DNA from: Coprinellus micaceus
Lineage: Eukaryota > Basidiomycota > Agaricomycetes > Agaricales > Psathyrellaceae
Assembly (NCBI GenBank): GCA_951394405.1
Contig: OX596341.1
Location: 186,001 to 250,000, forward strand
Direction: 5' to 3'
Length of the DNA stretch: 64,000 nt
Shown here: positions 52,265-63,534 of the stretch, piece by piece
How the letters are laid out: every line of letters begins with the position of its first letter
How positions within the stretch are numbered: position 1 is the stretch's first letter
Made by a program: the position numbers and the translations under genes
The notes under the pieces: generated by a model
The model's database searches: none
Told to the model about the DNA's origin: nothing
The model's input: only the letters and a program-made list of their open reading frames with translations

Positions 52265-55200
52265 GTATGGGACGTTCTTCATCATCTCGTTGTCAGCCTT
52301 GTTTGGAATGTACTTGGTGAGAGTAGCACCGCTTCCTGGATCCATTGGAGTTCCTACTGGGTAGCAGTCCTCCATCTTGAATCGTGCAAGCATGTCGAGG
52401 ATGTATTGAGTCTGGGATAGGCGCATGACTCGGTTCTTGCGGTTGTAGTCGACCTTGATTCCAAGCAGGTACGAGGTGGGTCCGAGATCCTTGATCTTGA
52501 AGACCTTGGCAAGGGAGTCCTTGAGCCATTGGATCTTCTCCTGGCTTTTCGAGGTTATGGTGATGTTGTCAACGAAGACTGGTACAACAATACGGGTCCC
52601 ATCCATCTCCCAGACATAGATAGCTGGGTCAGATTTTATTTGGGTGAATCCGATCGCTTCAAGCTCTGATGCTAGCTTTTGGTACCATAGTCATCCGCTC
52701 TGTTTCAAGCCATATAAACCTTTCTTCAGCCGGCACACCCATCTCCGTCCCTTTGAGTCTGGATTCTTGATCTCAAACCCTGGCGCTTGCTCCATGTAGA
52801 CTTTGTATTGCTCCTCGATTGTTCCGTTGAGGTAGGCATTGTCGACGACAATGGTCTCGATGAAGTGTCCTTCCATGGCGGCTTGGGCGAAGATCGCGCG
52901 GATTGATGTGAGACAAGATGCAGGTGCCCATGTCTGATCGTAGTCTACTCCAGGCATTTGGGAGTATCCCTTGGCGACAAGTCGAGCCTTGTAGCGGTCG
53001 ATTGTGCCATCTGCCTTTCGTTTGATGAGGAAGACCCATTGTGATCCGACAACCTTTCGTCCCTCTGGTAGTTCGACTAGTTCCCAAGTGCCATTGGTGG
53101 TTAGAGCGTCAATCTCAACCTGTGCTGCAGTCTGCCAGTGTTCGCCATCTGGTCCTGCGAAGGCTTCCCAGTGTGTCCGAGGCGCATCTCCTGGACGGCG
53201 TGTAGCCGCTCCTAGTGCTTTGTCCTGTGCCATGTAGAATGCCATTTCCATGCCTTGATCGAGAGTCAGGGTCTCTTCCAGGGGGACGTAGTATAGACTG
53301 ATGAGAGAATCAAGTATACTGGTGGCACGTAGTGCATCTTCCATGTCTACAGGTTCGTCGTCAAGGTCAAAGTCCTCAGCTGCAATGGGTTGTACAGGTT
53401 CGTCGTCGTCTTCATCCTCATCCTCATCCTCTGTTTCGGGTAGCTGATTGTTTCTCTGTGCACCCCCTCGATCTGCTACCTGTTCACCCCCTTCACGCCT
53501 GGCTACTGGAATTGTACCGCGTCTCCCTTTTCCACTCGCGAGTTGGTAGTCCTTGACGGCCGTTGCCATTTTCCGTACGGGCCGGGAGCTTTGTGCTACT
53601 AGTGGTGGAGCTTTCAGAACTTTCGCCTTGTGAGGGATTGATTCGCGAGGGGGAGGGGGAGGTGGCCAGGTGCGTTTCTGGGCAGGTGCTGGAGGTGCGA
53701 CCGGTGCTGGAGGAGGTAGTTCTGGGAACATGGGTCCATCCTCAGCTGGTGCAGGGAGCCCTGGGAACAAGGCAGGTATTGGTAGCAGCTGTTTCGTTGA
53801 GGGAGTAGATGAGGGATCCCTTTTCGTAGGAGTAGGTGGAATTGACGGATGGACAGACGGTTGCTGTGTGGCTGGCGTCTTAGGCTCAGTCTTAGGAGGT
53901 CGCTTGGGAGTCTGAGGTGCTGCTTGGTCTCCATCGCCATCATTGTCGCTCTCGTCTAATCCATCATCTGGATGGTCATGGGGAGGCGGTGGTGGCGCGA
54001 TGGGAGCATGAGGTGGTGCAAGAGGTGGATTCTCCGGTTCGAGATCGGCGTCTGGCCAGATGTCCCTAATGCCTATAGGCGTGTATGCCTGTTCGTTCCC
54101 TACGGTTGAGAGACCAGGGAAGGTGCTTTCAGCAAAGATAACATCCCGGGATATGGTGATCTTCTTCGTCACTGGATTGTAGCATTTCCAGCCTTTGTAG
54201 CCTGGTTCAAAGCCGATAAAGACACAAGGCTCCATGTGTGACTGGAGGTTCTTGCGGTCCTTGCGCAATACATGGATGTATACGCGGCAGCCAAATACTC
54301 GGTGCATGGACAGATCGGGCTTTGCTTTATGCCAGACCTCATAGGAGGTAGTATTCGATAATGTAGAGGATGGGGTCGCATTCAGGATGTCTGTGTAATA
54401 GAGTACAGCTGCACCCCAGAACATCATGGGAAGGCGTGCTTGGTTGAGCATGGCAATGACCCCTTCAGTTAGCGTGCGATTGAGTCGTTCGCTGACACCG
54501 TTCTGTTGAGGTGTGGCTTTAACTGTGTGTTGCCGTGCAATACCAAGTCCCTTGCACCATTGAATGAAGTTGTTCCCCATGTATTCCCCCCCTTTATCAT
54601 CACGAAGTTCCTTGACCTTTGTGCCGAGCTTTCGCTCACTCTTGGCAACAAAGTCTTTGAAGGCTTGGAATGCGTCACTCTTGTGTTTCAGGAGGGCGAC
54701 CTCTTTGAACCGTGAGTGGTCATCAATGAATGTGATCCAGTATCGATAGCCGATTGGTGTCTGTACAGCGAGGGGTCCATGGAGGTCCGAGTGAATCCGT
54801 CCAAGGAGCTCTGTTGAGCGATTCGCTGATAGCTTTGGGAATGGATCCCGATGTTGCTTCCCTGCGATGCAGTGTTTGCAGGTGTCATTAAGTTCCGTGC
54901 CCTCCTTCACCAGGATGCCAGTGGCCAAGTCTTGGGGCATAAGCGTCTCCAGACGATCCTTCCCAATGTGCCCTAACCTCTGATGTAATAGTTCCTTCCC
55001 GATCTTGGAGATGTAGGCTGCCTCCGTCTCCGTGTTTTCGAGCATTGTCCCATTGAGAGAGCCAACAGTTCCGTCGATGGTAGCTGTTAGGAGTAGCTCG
55101 CCATTCTTGAAGAAGTCAAGCGAGTCTCCTTCAATTACGACATGCATTTTGCTCTTCTTAACGACAGAGAGGATCGAGAATAGGTTATTGCGAAGTGCGG

Positions 55201-56416
55201 GAACATATAGTACATCGTTGAATATCACAGTTTGACCAACTTTTCCGTATATACGAGGCGTGAAACGTACTTCCCCCTTTCCTGTAGCCCAGACAATCTC
55301 GTTGTTAGCGAGAGACACAGCAATTTTCACCGCAACCATGTTACGGATCCACTTGCGATTGGGTGTCATATGTGAGGTTGCACCTGAGTCTGGGTTCCAG
55401 GAAGTATTAGTGGGGTTGTTACGAGCTCGACGGATAAGGGGACTTGTGATGTGGGCAACAGTGGCCATCATGACGTTCTCCTCAGCAGTCGCAGCTGTGG
55501 TGGGCGTCTTGGCGATCTTGGCCTTCTGGGAGTTCTGGACGCGGCAGTCCTTGTCCTCGTGCGTGTTCTGCCAACCGTGGACCTTGCACCTGTACTTCGC
55601 CTTCTTCTTCGGGGTAGCTGTAGCTACCTGAAGAGCGGCGGACGTCCCCTCAGCAAGCTGAGTGTTGCAAGCGAGGGAGTCGGCCTTGCGAAGGTGATCG
55701 AGGACTTCAAGGGGATTGTCGTCCCCAGTGGAGATGTGGTTGAGCGTATTGCGGAGGATGGTGTCATCCTTGCCAAGACCAATGGGGATCATGCTGATCG
55801 CAAGATCGTGCGCGAGATGAGCAGCCGTGTATCCTTCCTCGAAAGCAGAGGGCGTAAGGAGTTCATATGCTCCCCGACTGGTGGATTGAATCGTCGTCGT
55901 TGCTCCGTCCGATGTCATTTGGGAGGAGATGGTGACGGACCGTGTCGTCTCTGCAAGGTATTCTGCTCCTTGCGGGAGGAGCGCGGTGAGACGTGAGGCG
56001 TGCGCCATGCAACGCGATCCGAAGTCGGAGTAGGTCTCCTTCTCGAAGCCCGAGGACCTCATTCGGAGTGCCATCATCTCCTGGAGGACACTGATGCGAG
56101 AGCCAGAAGTCTTGGGCTGGTAGGTTTCGAAGAGCTTCTCCCAGATAGCAGCGATGTCGGTGACTTGGATGCCAGAGAGGATGGTCTCGAGTTGGGAGTG
56201 GTGGAGAGTAGACCGGACGTATCCGATGAGCTTGGAGCGGCGACTGGCGTAGTCAGACTTGACCTTGTCGTCGGCATTGCTCCCAGGTCTTTTCTCCTCT
56301 CCAATGAGGATGCCGTAGGCGTTGAGGTCGAAGGCCTTGTTCTCGACAGTGAACTTCCACTGCTGCACAGTGTAGGCCATGAGCATGATGGGCGAGGCCG
56401 TAGTGGTAGAGTCCAT

Positions 56417-56708
56417 GATGGTAGGTGATGAAGAATGGGAGAGGATGAAATGATAGGTACGAAACGATAAGAGATAGGTGATAGGTAAAGTGCCCGTGAT
56501 TTTGTAGGTAAAACAGACCAATACGTAGATATCCTAAAAAGGAGTTGAAGTTTTACACTAAGATCCGCAGAGGGAACCCCGCTGTCACTTTGAGTACCGG
56601 TTAATGAATGCGTTTGGATGGAGGGAGCGCTACCGTTGCGTCGTTTCCCCAGTCCAACTGAATCAGGCCTCTCAAAGAAGGATTGCTACTCTAATTCCGC
56701 AGACGGTA
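56417..56708 (-). other. 5' leader of copia copy 2, ending at an inverted LTR junction
   Basis: Untranslated leader upstream of the Gag ATG on the minus strand. It is not followed by PBS and LTR as expected; at 56709 it meets an LTR in plus orientation that lacks its first five bases (TGTTG). Confidence 0.6.
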
Positions 56709-57086
56709 GAAGACAATGCTCATGTCAACTCTATCTCTACAAAGAATACCCCTATTTTGAATGTTTTACTTATCTTCTATTGTTCTACAGAGAACAACAA
56801 CCACTTTGTATTATTCCCATTATACTCACACTTATTGTTCTCTTATCTCCACCTTATCTCCATTCACTACTATTGTTCTCTACTTATGGAACATCTATTG
56901 TTCTTTCCTATTGTTCCGCATATAGGTTATCTATTGTTCTCCACAGTATATAGTCCACACTGTAAGTGGGTGAGTCCCCATCGAACTCTCCCCACTTACA
57001 GGTGCGTATCTTGTATACCCTACTTACTTTCAATCTAACATCGAACTCTCCCCACTTACAGTGGGTCATACTTGCATCGTTCTACA
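56709..57086 (+). repeat. Copia family 2 LTR, plus orientation, lacking its first 5 bp
   Basis: 378 bp matching the 383-bp LTR from GAAGACAATGC to the terminal TTCTACA. It is followed by PBS and leader on the plus strand, so it is the 5' LTR of a second element pointing into the gap. Confidence 0.85.
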
Positions 57087-57326
57087 AGTTATGAGCCCCG
57101 GGCTCCTCTGATCACGCCATCCGTTATCAGACACCGCGGTAACCGCTCCACTGCCCCTCAATTGCCCATAGCCTACGGCCTCTTCTCGTGTGATATCTCC
57201 ACCTGAAGCCTATCTCTCTTCACATTTTCACTATCTTCACTTTCGCTATTTCCGTTTCGCTACTTACATTCCACTACCCCTCCTGATACTCAAGAGTACG
57301 TATCAACTTCCATTACCACCTTCTAC
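57087..57326 (+). other. PBS and 5' leader of a copia element running into the assembly gap
   Basis: AGTTATGAGCCCC (57087-57099) is complementary to the initiator tRNA-Met anticodon arm. The following CT-rich leader differs from the leader at 56417-56708. The sequence stops at the gap. Confidence 0.65.
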
Positions 57327-57526
57327 NNNNNNNNNNNNNNNNNNNNNNNNNNNNNNNNNNNNNNNNNNNNNNNNNNNNNNNNNNNNNNNNNNNNNNNNNN
57401 NNNNNNNNNNNNNNNNNNNNNNNNNNNNNNNNNNNNNNNNNNNNNNNNNNNNNNNNNNNNNNNNNNNNNNNNNNNNNNNNNNNNNNNNNNNNNNNNNNNN
57501 NNNNNNNNNNNNNNNNNNNNNNNNNN
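57327..57526. other. Assembly gap, 200 N
   Basis: Exactly 200 undetermined bases at the centre of the inverted repeat; a round number typical of scaffolding. Confidence 0.99.
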
Positions 57527-57785
57527 GGGAAACACTTGCCGTGGGGTAGAAGGTGGTAATGGAAGTTGATACGTACTCTTGAGTATCAGGAGGGGTAGTG
57601 GAATGTAAGTAGCGAAACGGAAATAGCGAAAGTGAAGATAGTGAAAATGTGAAGAGAGATAGGCTTCAGGTGGAGATATCACACGAGAAGAGGCCGTAGG
57701 CTATGGGCAATTGAGGGGCAGTGGAGCGGTTACCGCGGTGTCTGATAACGGATGGCGTGATCAGAGGAGCCCGGGGCTCATAACT

Positions 57786-58163
57786 TGTAGAACGATGCAA
57801 GTATGACCCACTGTAAGTGGGGAGAGTTCGATGTTAGATTGAAAGTAAGTAGGGTATACAAGATACGCACCTGTAAGTGGGGAGAGTTCGATGGGGACTC
57901 ACCCACTTACAGTGTGGACTATATACTGTGGAGAACAATAGATAACCTATATGCGGAACAATAGGAAAGAACAATAGATGTTCCATAAGTAGAGAACAAT
58001 AGTAGTGAATGGAGATAAGGTGGAGATAAGAGAACAATAAGTGTGAGTATAATGGGAATAATACAAAGTGGTTGTTGTTCTCTGTAGAACAATAGAAGAT
58101 AAGTAAAACATTCAAAATAGGGGTATTCTTTGTAGAGATAGAGTTGACATGAGCATTGTCTTC
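57786..58163 (-). repeat. Copia family 2 LTR, minus orientation (mirror of 56709-57086)
   Basis: Same 378-bp LTR lacking the first five bases. PBS and leader (57546-57785) lie on the gap side; the leader of the plus-strand Gag-Pol (58164-58455) lies on the other side. Confidence 0.85.
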
Positions 58164-61100
58164 TACCGTCTGCGGAATTAGAGTAGCAATCCTTCTTTGA
58201 GAGGCCTGATTCAGTTGGACTGGGGAAACGACGCAACGGTAGCGCTCCCTCCATCCAAACGCATTCATTAACCGGTACTCAAAGTGACAGCGGGGTTCCC
58301 TCTGCGGATCTTAGTGTAAAACTTCAACTCCTTTTTAGGATATCTACGTATTGGTCTGTTTTACCTACAAAATCACGGGCACTTTACCTATCACCTATCT
58401 CTTATCGTTTCGTACCTATCATTTCATCCTCTCCCATTCTTCATCACCTACCATCATGGACTCTACCACTACGGCCTCGCCCATCATGCTCATGGCCTAC
58501 ACTGTGCAGCAGTGGAAGTTCACTGTCGAGAACAAGGCCTTCGACCTCAACGCCTACGGCATCCTCATTGGAGAGGAGAAAAGACCTGGGAGCAATGCCG
58601 ACGACAAGGTCAAGTCTGACTACGCCAGTCGCCGCTCCAAGCTCATCGGATACGTCCGGTCTACTCTCCACCACTCCCAACTCGAGACCATCCTCTCTGG
58701 CATCCAAGTCACCGACATCGCTGCTATCTGGGAGAAGCTCTTCGAAACCTACCAGCCCAAGACTTCTGGCTCTCGCATCAGTGTCCTCCAGGAGATGATG
58801 GCACTCCGAATGAGGTCCTCGGGCTTCGAGAAGGAGACCTACTCCGACTTCGGATCGCGTTGCATGGCGCACGCCTCACGTCTCACCGCGCTCCTCCCGC
58901 AAGGAGCAGAATACCTTGCAGAGACGACACGGTCCGTCACCATCTCCTCCCAAATGACATCGGACGGAGCAACGACGACGATTCAATCCACCAGTCGGGG
59001 AGCATATGAACTCCTTACGCCCTCTGCTTTCGAGGAAGGATACACGGCTGCTCATCTCGCGCACGATCTTGCGATCAGCATGATCCCCATTGGTCTTGGC
59101 AAGGATGACACCATCCTCCGCAATACGCTCAACCACATCTCCACTGGGGACGACAATCCCCTTGAAGTCCTCGATCACCTTCGCAAGGCCGACTCCCTCG
59201 CTTGCAACACTCAGCTTGCTGAGGGGACGTCCGCCGCTCTTCAGGTAGCTACAGCTACCCCGAAGAAGAAGGCGAAGTACAGGTGCAAGGTCCACGGTTG
59301 GCAGAACACGCACGAGGACAAGGACTGCCGCGTCCAGAACTCCCAGAAGGCCAAGATCGCCAAGACGCCCACCACAGCTGCGACTGCTGAGGAGAACGTC
59401 ATGATGGCCACTGTTGCCCACATCACAAGTCCCCTTATCCGTCGAGCTCGTAACAACCCCACTAATACTTCCTGGAACCCAGACTCAGGTGCAACCTCAC
59501 ATATGACACCCAATCGCAAGTGGATCCGTAACATGGTTGCGGTGAAAATTGCTGTGTCTCTCGCTAACAACGAGATTGTCTGGGCTACAGGAAAGGGGGA
59601 AGTACGTTTCACGCCTCGTATATACGGAAAAGTTGGTCAAACTGTGATATTCAACGATGTACTATATGTTCCCGCACTTCGCAATAACCTATTCTCGATC
59701 CTCTCTGTCGTTAAGAAGAGCAAAATGCATGTCGTAATTGAAGGAGACTCGCTTGACTTCTTCAAGAATGGCGAGCTACTCCTAACAGCTACCATCGACG
59801 GAACTGTTGGCTCTCTCAATGGGACAATGCTCGAAAACACGGAGACGGAGGCAGCCTACATCTCCAAGATCGGGAAGGAACTATTACATCAGAGGTTAGG
59901 GCACATTGGGAAGGATCGTCTGGAGACGCTTATGCCCCAAGACTTGGCCACTGGCATCCTGGTGAAGGAGGGCACGGAACTTAATGACACCTGCAAACAC
60001 TGCATCGCAGGGAAGCAACATCGGGATCCATTCCCAAAGCTATCAGCGAATCGCTCAACAGAGCTCCTTGGACGGATTCACTCGGACCTCCATGGACCCC
60101 TCGCTGTACAGACACCAATCGGCTATCGATACTGGATCACATTCATTGATGACCACTCACGGTTCAAAGAGGTCGCCCTCCTGAAACACAAGAGTGACGC
60201 ATTCCAAGCCTTCAAAGACTTTGTTGCCAAGAGTGAGCGAAAGCTCGGCACAAAGGTCAAGGAACTTCGTGATGATAAAGGGGGGGAATACATGGGGAAC
60301 AACTTCATTCAATGGTGCAAGGGACTTGGTATTGCACGGCAACACACAGTTAAAGCCACACCTCAACAGAACGGTGTCAGCGAACGACTCAATCGCACGC
60401 TAACTGAAGGGGTCATTGCCATGCTCAACCAAGCACGCCTTCCCATGATGTTCTGGGGTGCAGCTGTACTCTATTACACAGACATCCTGAATGCGACCCC
60501 ATCCTCTACATTATCGAATACTACCTCCTATGAGGTCTGGCATAAAGCAAAGCCCGATCTGTCCATGCACCGAGTATTTGGCTGCCGCGTATACATCCAT
60601 GTATTGCGCAAGGACCGCAAGAACCTCCAGTCACACATGGAGCCTTGTGTCTTTATCGGCTTTGAACCAGGCTACAAAGGCTGGAAATGCTACAATCCAG
60701 TGACGAAGAAGATCACCATATCCCGGGATGTTATCTTTGCTGAAAGCACCTTCCCTGGTCTCTCAACCGTAGGGAACGAACAGGCATACACGCCTATAGG
60801 CATTAGGGACATCTGGCCAGACGCCGATCTCGAACCGGAGAATCCACCTCTTGCACCACCTCATGCTCCCATCGCGCCACCACCGCCTCCCCATGACCAT
60901 CCAGATGATGGATTAGACGAGAGCGACAATGATGGCGATGGAGACCAAGCAGCACCTCAGACTCCCAAGCGACCTCCTAAGACTGAGCCTAAGACGCCAG
61001 CCACACAGCAACCGTCTGTCCATCCGTCAATTCCACCTACTCCTACGAAAAGGGATCCCTCATCTACTCCCTCAACGAAACAGCTGCTACCAATACCTGC

Positions 61101-62607
61101 CTTGTTCCCAGGGCTCCCTGCACCAGCTGAGGATGGACCCATGTTCCCAGAACTACCTCCTCCAGCACCGGTCGCACCTCCAGCACCTGCCCAGAAACGC
61201 ACCTGGCCACCTCCCCCTCCCCCTCGCGAATCAATCCCTCACAAGGCGAAAGTTCTGAAAGCTCCACCACTAGTAGCACAAAGCTCCCGGCCCGTACGGA
61301 AAATGGCAACGGCCGTCAAGGACTACCAACTCGCGAGTGGAAAAGGGAGACGCGGTACAATTCCAGTAGCCAGGCGTGAAGGGGGTGAACAGGTAGCAGA
61401 TCGAGGGGGTGCACAGAGAAACAATCAGCTACCCGAAACAGAGGATGAGGATGAGGATGAAGACGACGACGAACCTGTACAACCCATTGCAGCTGAGGAC
61501 TTTGACCTTGACGACGAACCTGTAGACATGGAAGATGCACTACGTGCCACCAGTATACTTGATTCTCTCATCAGTCTATACTACGTCCCCCTGGAAGAGA
61601 CCCTGACTCTCGATCAAGGCATGGAAATGGCATTCTACATGGCACAGGACAAAGCACTAGGAGCGGCTACACGCCGTCCAGGAGATGCGCCTCGGACACA
61701 CTGGGAAGCCTTCGCAGGACCAGATGGCGAACACTGGCAGACTGCAGCACAGGTTGAGATTGACGCTCTAACCACCAATGGCACTTGGGAACTAGTCGAA
61801 CTACCAGAGGGACGAAAGGTTGTCGGATCACAATGGGTCTTCCTCATCAAACGAAAGGCAGATGGCACAATCGACCGCTACAAGGCTCGACTTGTCGCCA
61901 AGGGATACTCCCAAATGCCTGGAGTAGACTACGATCAGACATGGGCACCTGCATCTTGTCTCACATCAATCCGCGCGATCTTCGCCCAAGCCGCCATGGA
62001 AGGACACTTCATCGAGACCATTGTCGTCGACAATGCCTACCTCAACGGAACAATCGAGGAGCAATACAAAGTCTACATGGAGCAAGCGCCAGGGTTTGAG
62101 ATCAAGAATCCAGACTCAAAGGGACGGAGATGGGTGTGCCGGCTGAAGAAAGGTTTATATGGCTTGAAACAGAGCGGATGACTATGGTACCAAAAGCTAG
62201 CATCAGAGCTTGAAGCGATCGGATTCACCCAAATAAAATCTGACCCAGCTATCTATGTCTGGGAGATGGATGGGACCCGTATTGTTGTACCAGTCTTCGT
62301 TGACAACATCACCATAACCTCGAAAAGCCAGGAGAAGATCCAATGGCTCAAGGACTCCCTTGCCAAGGTCTTCAAGATCAAGGATCTCGGACCCACCTCG
62401 TACCTGCTTGGAATCAAGGTCGACTACAACCGCAAGAACCGAGTCATGCGCCTATCCCAGACTCAATACATCCTCGACATGCTTGCACGATTCAAGATGG
62501 AGGACTGCTACCCAGTAGGAACTCCAATGGATCCAGGAAGCGGTGCTACTCTCACCAAGTACATTCCAAACAAGGCTGACAACGAGATGATGAAGAACGT
62601 CCCATAC

Positions 62608-62830
62608 TGTCAAAGTATTGGAGTGACCAGGAATCGAACCTGGGACCATCCGTTGACTAGACTGGACGCTCTACCACTGAGCTACCACCCTATGGATAGA
62701 CAGTGTGCAGATGTTGATACTATGGGGCCTTAAACATTCCCCATACACAGGCTCGTCACCGTGTGGGATACAGTCACATATAGCACTGCACCAATATCAA
62801 GTCTAGGCTGTCGATTGACCACTTCCAACA
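62608..62830 (-). mobile_element. 223-bp tRNA-bearing mini-LTR (mirror copy)
   Basis: Mirror of 52042-52264, here flanked by CATAC (62603-62607 and 62831-62835). Orientation defined by the TGTTGG start and the tRNA sense strand. Confidence 0.75.
62619..62691 (-). tRNA. tRNA-Thr(AGU)-like sequence (mirror copy)
   Basis: Identical to 52181-52253, on the minus strand. Same bulged anticodon stem and A-C mismatch in the acceptor stem. Confidence 0.6.
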
Positions 62831-63220
62831 CATACATGAATGCCATCGGCGCCCTGATATACCTTATGATTGCAACACACCCTGACATCACCTACGCTGT
62901 TGCCAAACTAGCCCAATACAACTCCAACCCCGGACCTATGCATTGGAAAGCAGTCAAACACCTATTCCGTTACCTCAAGGGAACCAAAGATCTGAAGCTC
63001 ACCTATCGTAACAATGGTAGCAAGATGTCTTCGGAACTCTTCCAAGCGTACAGCGACGCAGATCATGCTGGGTGCCTTGACACGCGACGATCCACAACTG
63101 GATTTGTCATTAAAATGGGATCATTCTCTGCTGACCTCCCCGCTCCAAAGTCCTCCTCCAAATGCCTCAACCAACTCAAACCCTGACAATTTGTAGATAG
63201 TGATGGTGTTGTTGGCTTTG

Positions 63221-63467
63221 AATAACAATGTGCTTTGCTCGGATGAGAGGGTCAAATATGGGTAACAATTCAGACAAAACCTAAGTCAATTTCTGAGGTA
63301 GCCACTCAGATGAGCTCAATCTGACTTCAGACAGCAGGTTCAATAACAATGTGCTTTGCTCGGATGAGAGGGTGATACAGGTCAAACAAGGGTAACAATT
63401 CAGGCGAAACCAAAGCTAATTTCTGAGGTCACCACTCGGACGAGCTCGACCTGACTTCGGACAGCAA
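63221..63467. repeat. Two diverged tandem units of about 120 bp
   Basis: Units start AATAACAATGTGCTTTGCTC at 63221 and 63342 and end GACAGCA. They share CGGATGAGAGGGT, GGGTAACAATTCAG, TTTCTGAGGT and CTGACTTC; the second has an extra GATACAGG. No coding sense seen. Confidence 0.8.
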
Positions 63468-63534
63468 TAATAAAATTCAGTGAGCAGCGGGCTACAAATT
63501 ACATCCAAACATATTCAGAGAGAGTGTTGTGCAG

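Larger units (their letters stand above)
51371..56416 (-). pseudogene. Copia family 2 Gag-Pol, copy 2 (left palindrome arm), inactivated
   Basis: Start ATG at 56416 (MDSTTTASPIMLMAYTVQQW). Order: Gag with a UBN2-like region; a Cys/His motif (CKVHGWQNTHEDKDC); protease PDSGATSHMT; integrase zinc motif HQRLGHIG ... CKHCIAGKQH; integrase core (GRIHSDLHGPL, FIDDHSR, PQQNGVSERLNRT); Pro-rich linker; RT (FLIKRKADGTIDRYKARLVA); RNase H (SSTEAEYVS), ending at 51371. It is broken by a TGA at 52691-52693 (CGA in copy 1) and by the 223-bp insertion at 52042-52264. RT motif A reads TIVVDNAYLNG where copy 1 keeps TIDVHNAYLNG, and the catalytic box reads FVDN instead of FVDD. The 5' LTR is missing, replaced by an LTR in the opposite orientation. 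Confidence 0.9.
51749..57326. repeat. Left arm of a 5578-bp inverted repeat
   Basis: Every position x in this arm corresponds to 114872-x in the right arm (57546-63123). All long frames, both stop codons and the mini-LTR coincide exactly, and I found no mismatch in the stretches compared by eye. Confidence 0.9.
57546..63123. repeat. Right arm of the 5578-bp inverted repeat
   Basis: Mirror of 51749-57326. 57527-57545 are 19 further bases whose counterpart would fall in the gap. Identity ends at 63123, inside the RNase H region of copia. Confidence 0.9.
58456..63123 (+). pseudogene. Copia family 2 Gag-Pol, copy 3 (right palindrome arm), truncated in RNase H
   Basis: Base-for-base mirror of the copy at 51749-56416: ATG at 58456, same TGA at 62179-62181, same TIVVDNAYLNG and FVDN changes, same 223-bp insertion. 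It stops matching at 63123, after the codons for GFVIKMGS; the following sequence is unrelated, so the RNase H C-terminus, purine tract and 3' LTR are missing on this side. Confidence 0.9.

Noticed and set aside
57190..57682. Two open frames spanning the N run
   Set aside because: They are produced by translating undetermined bases; the flanking sequence is copia leader.
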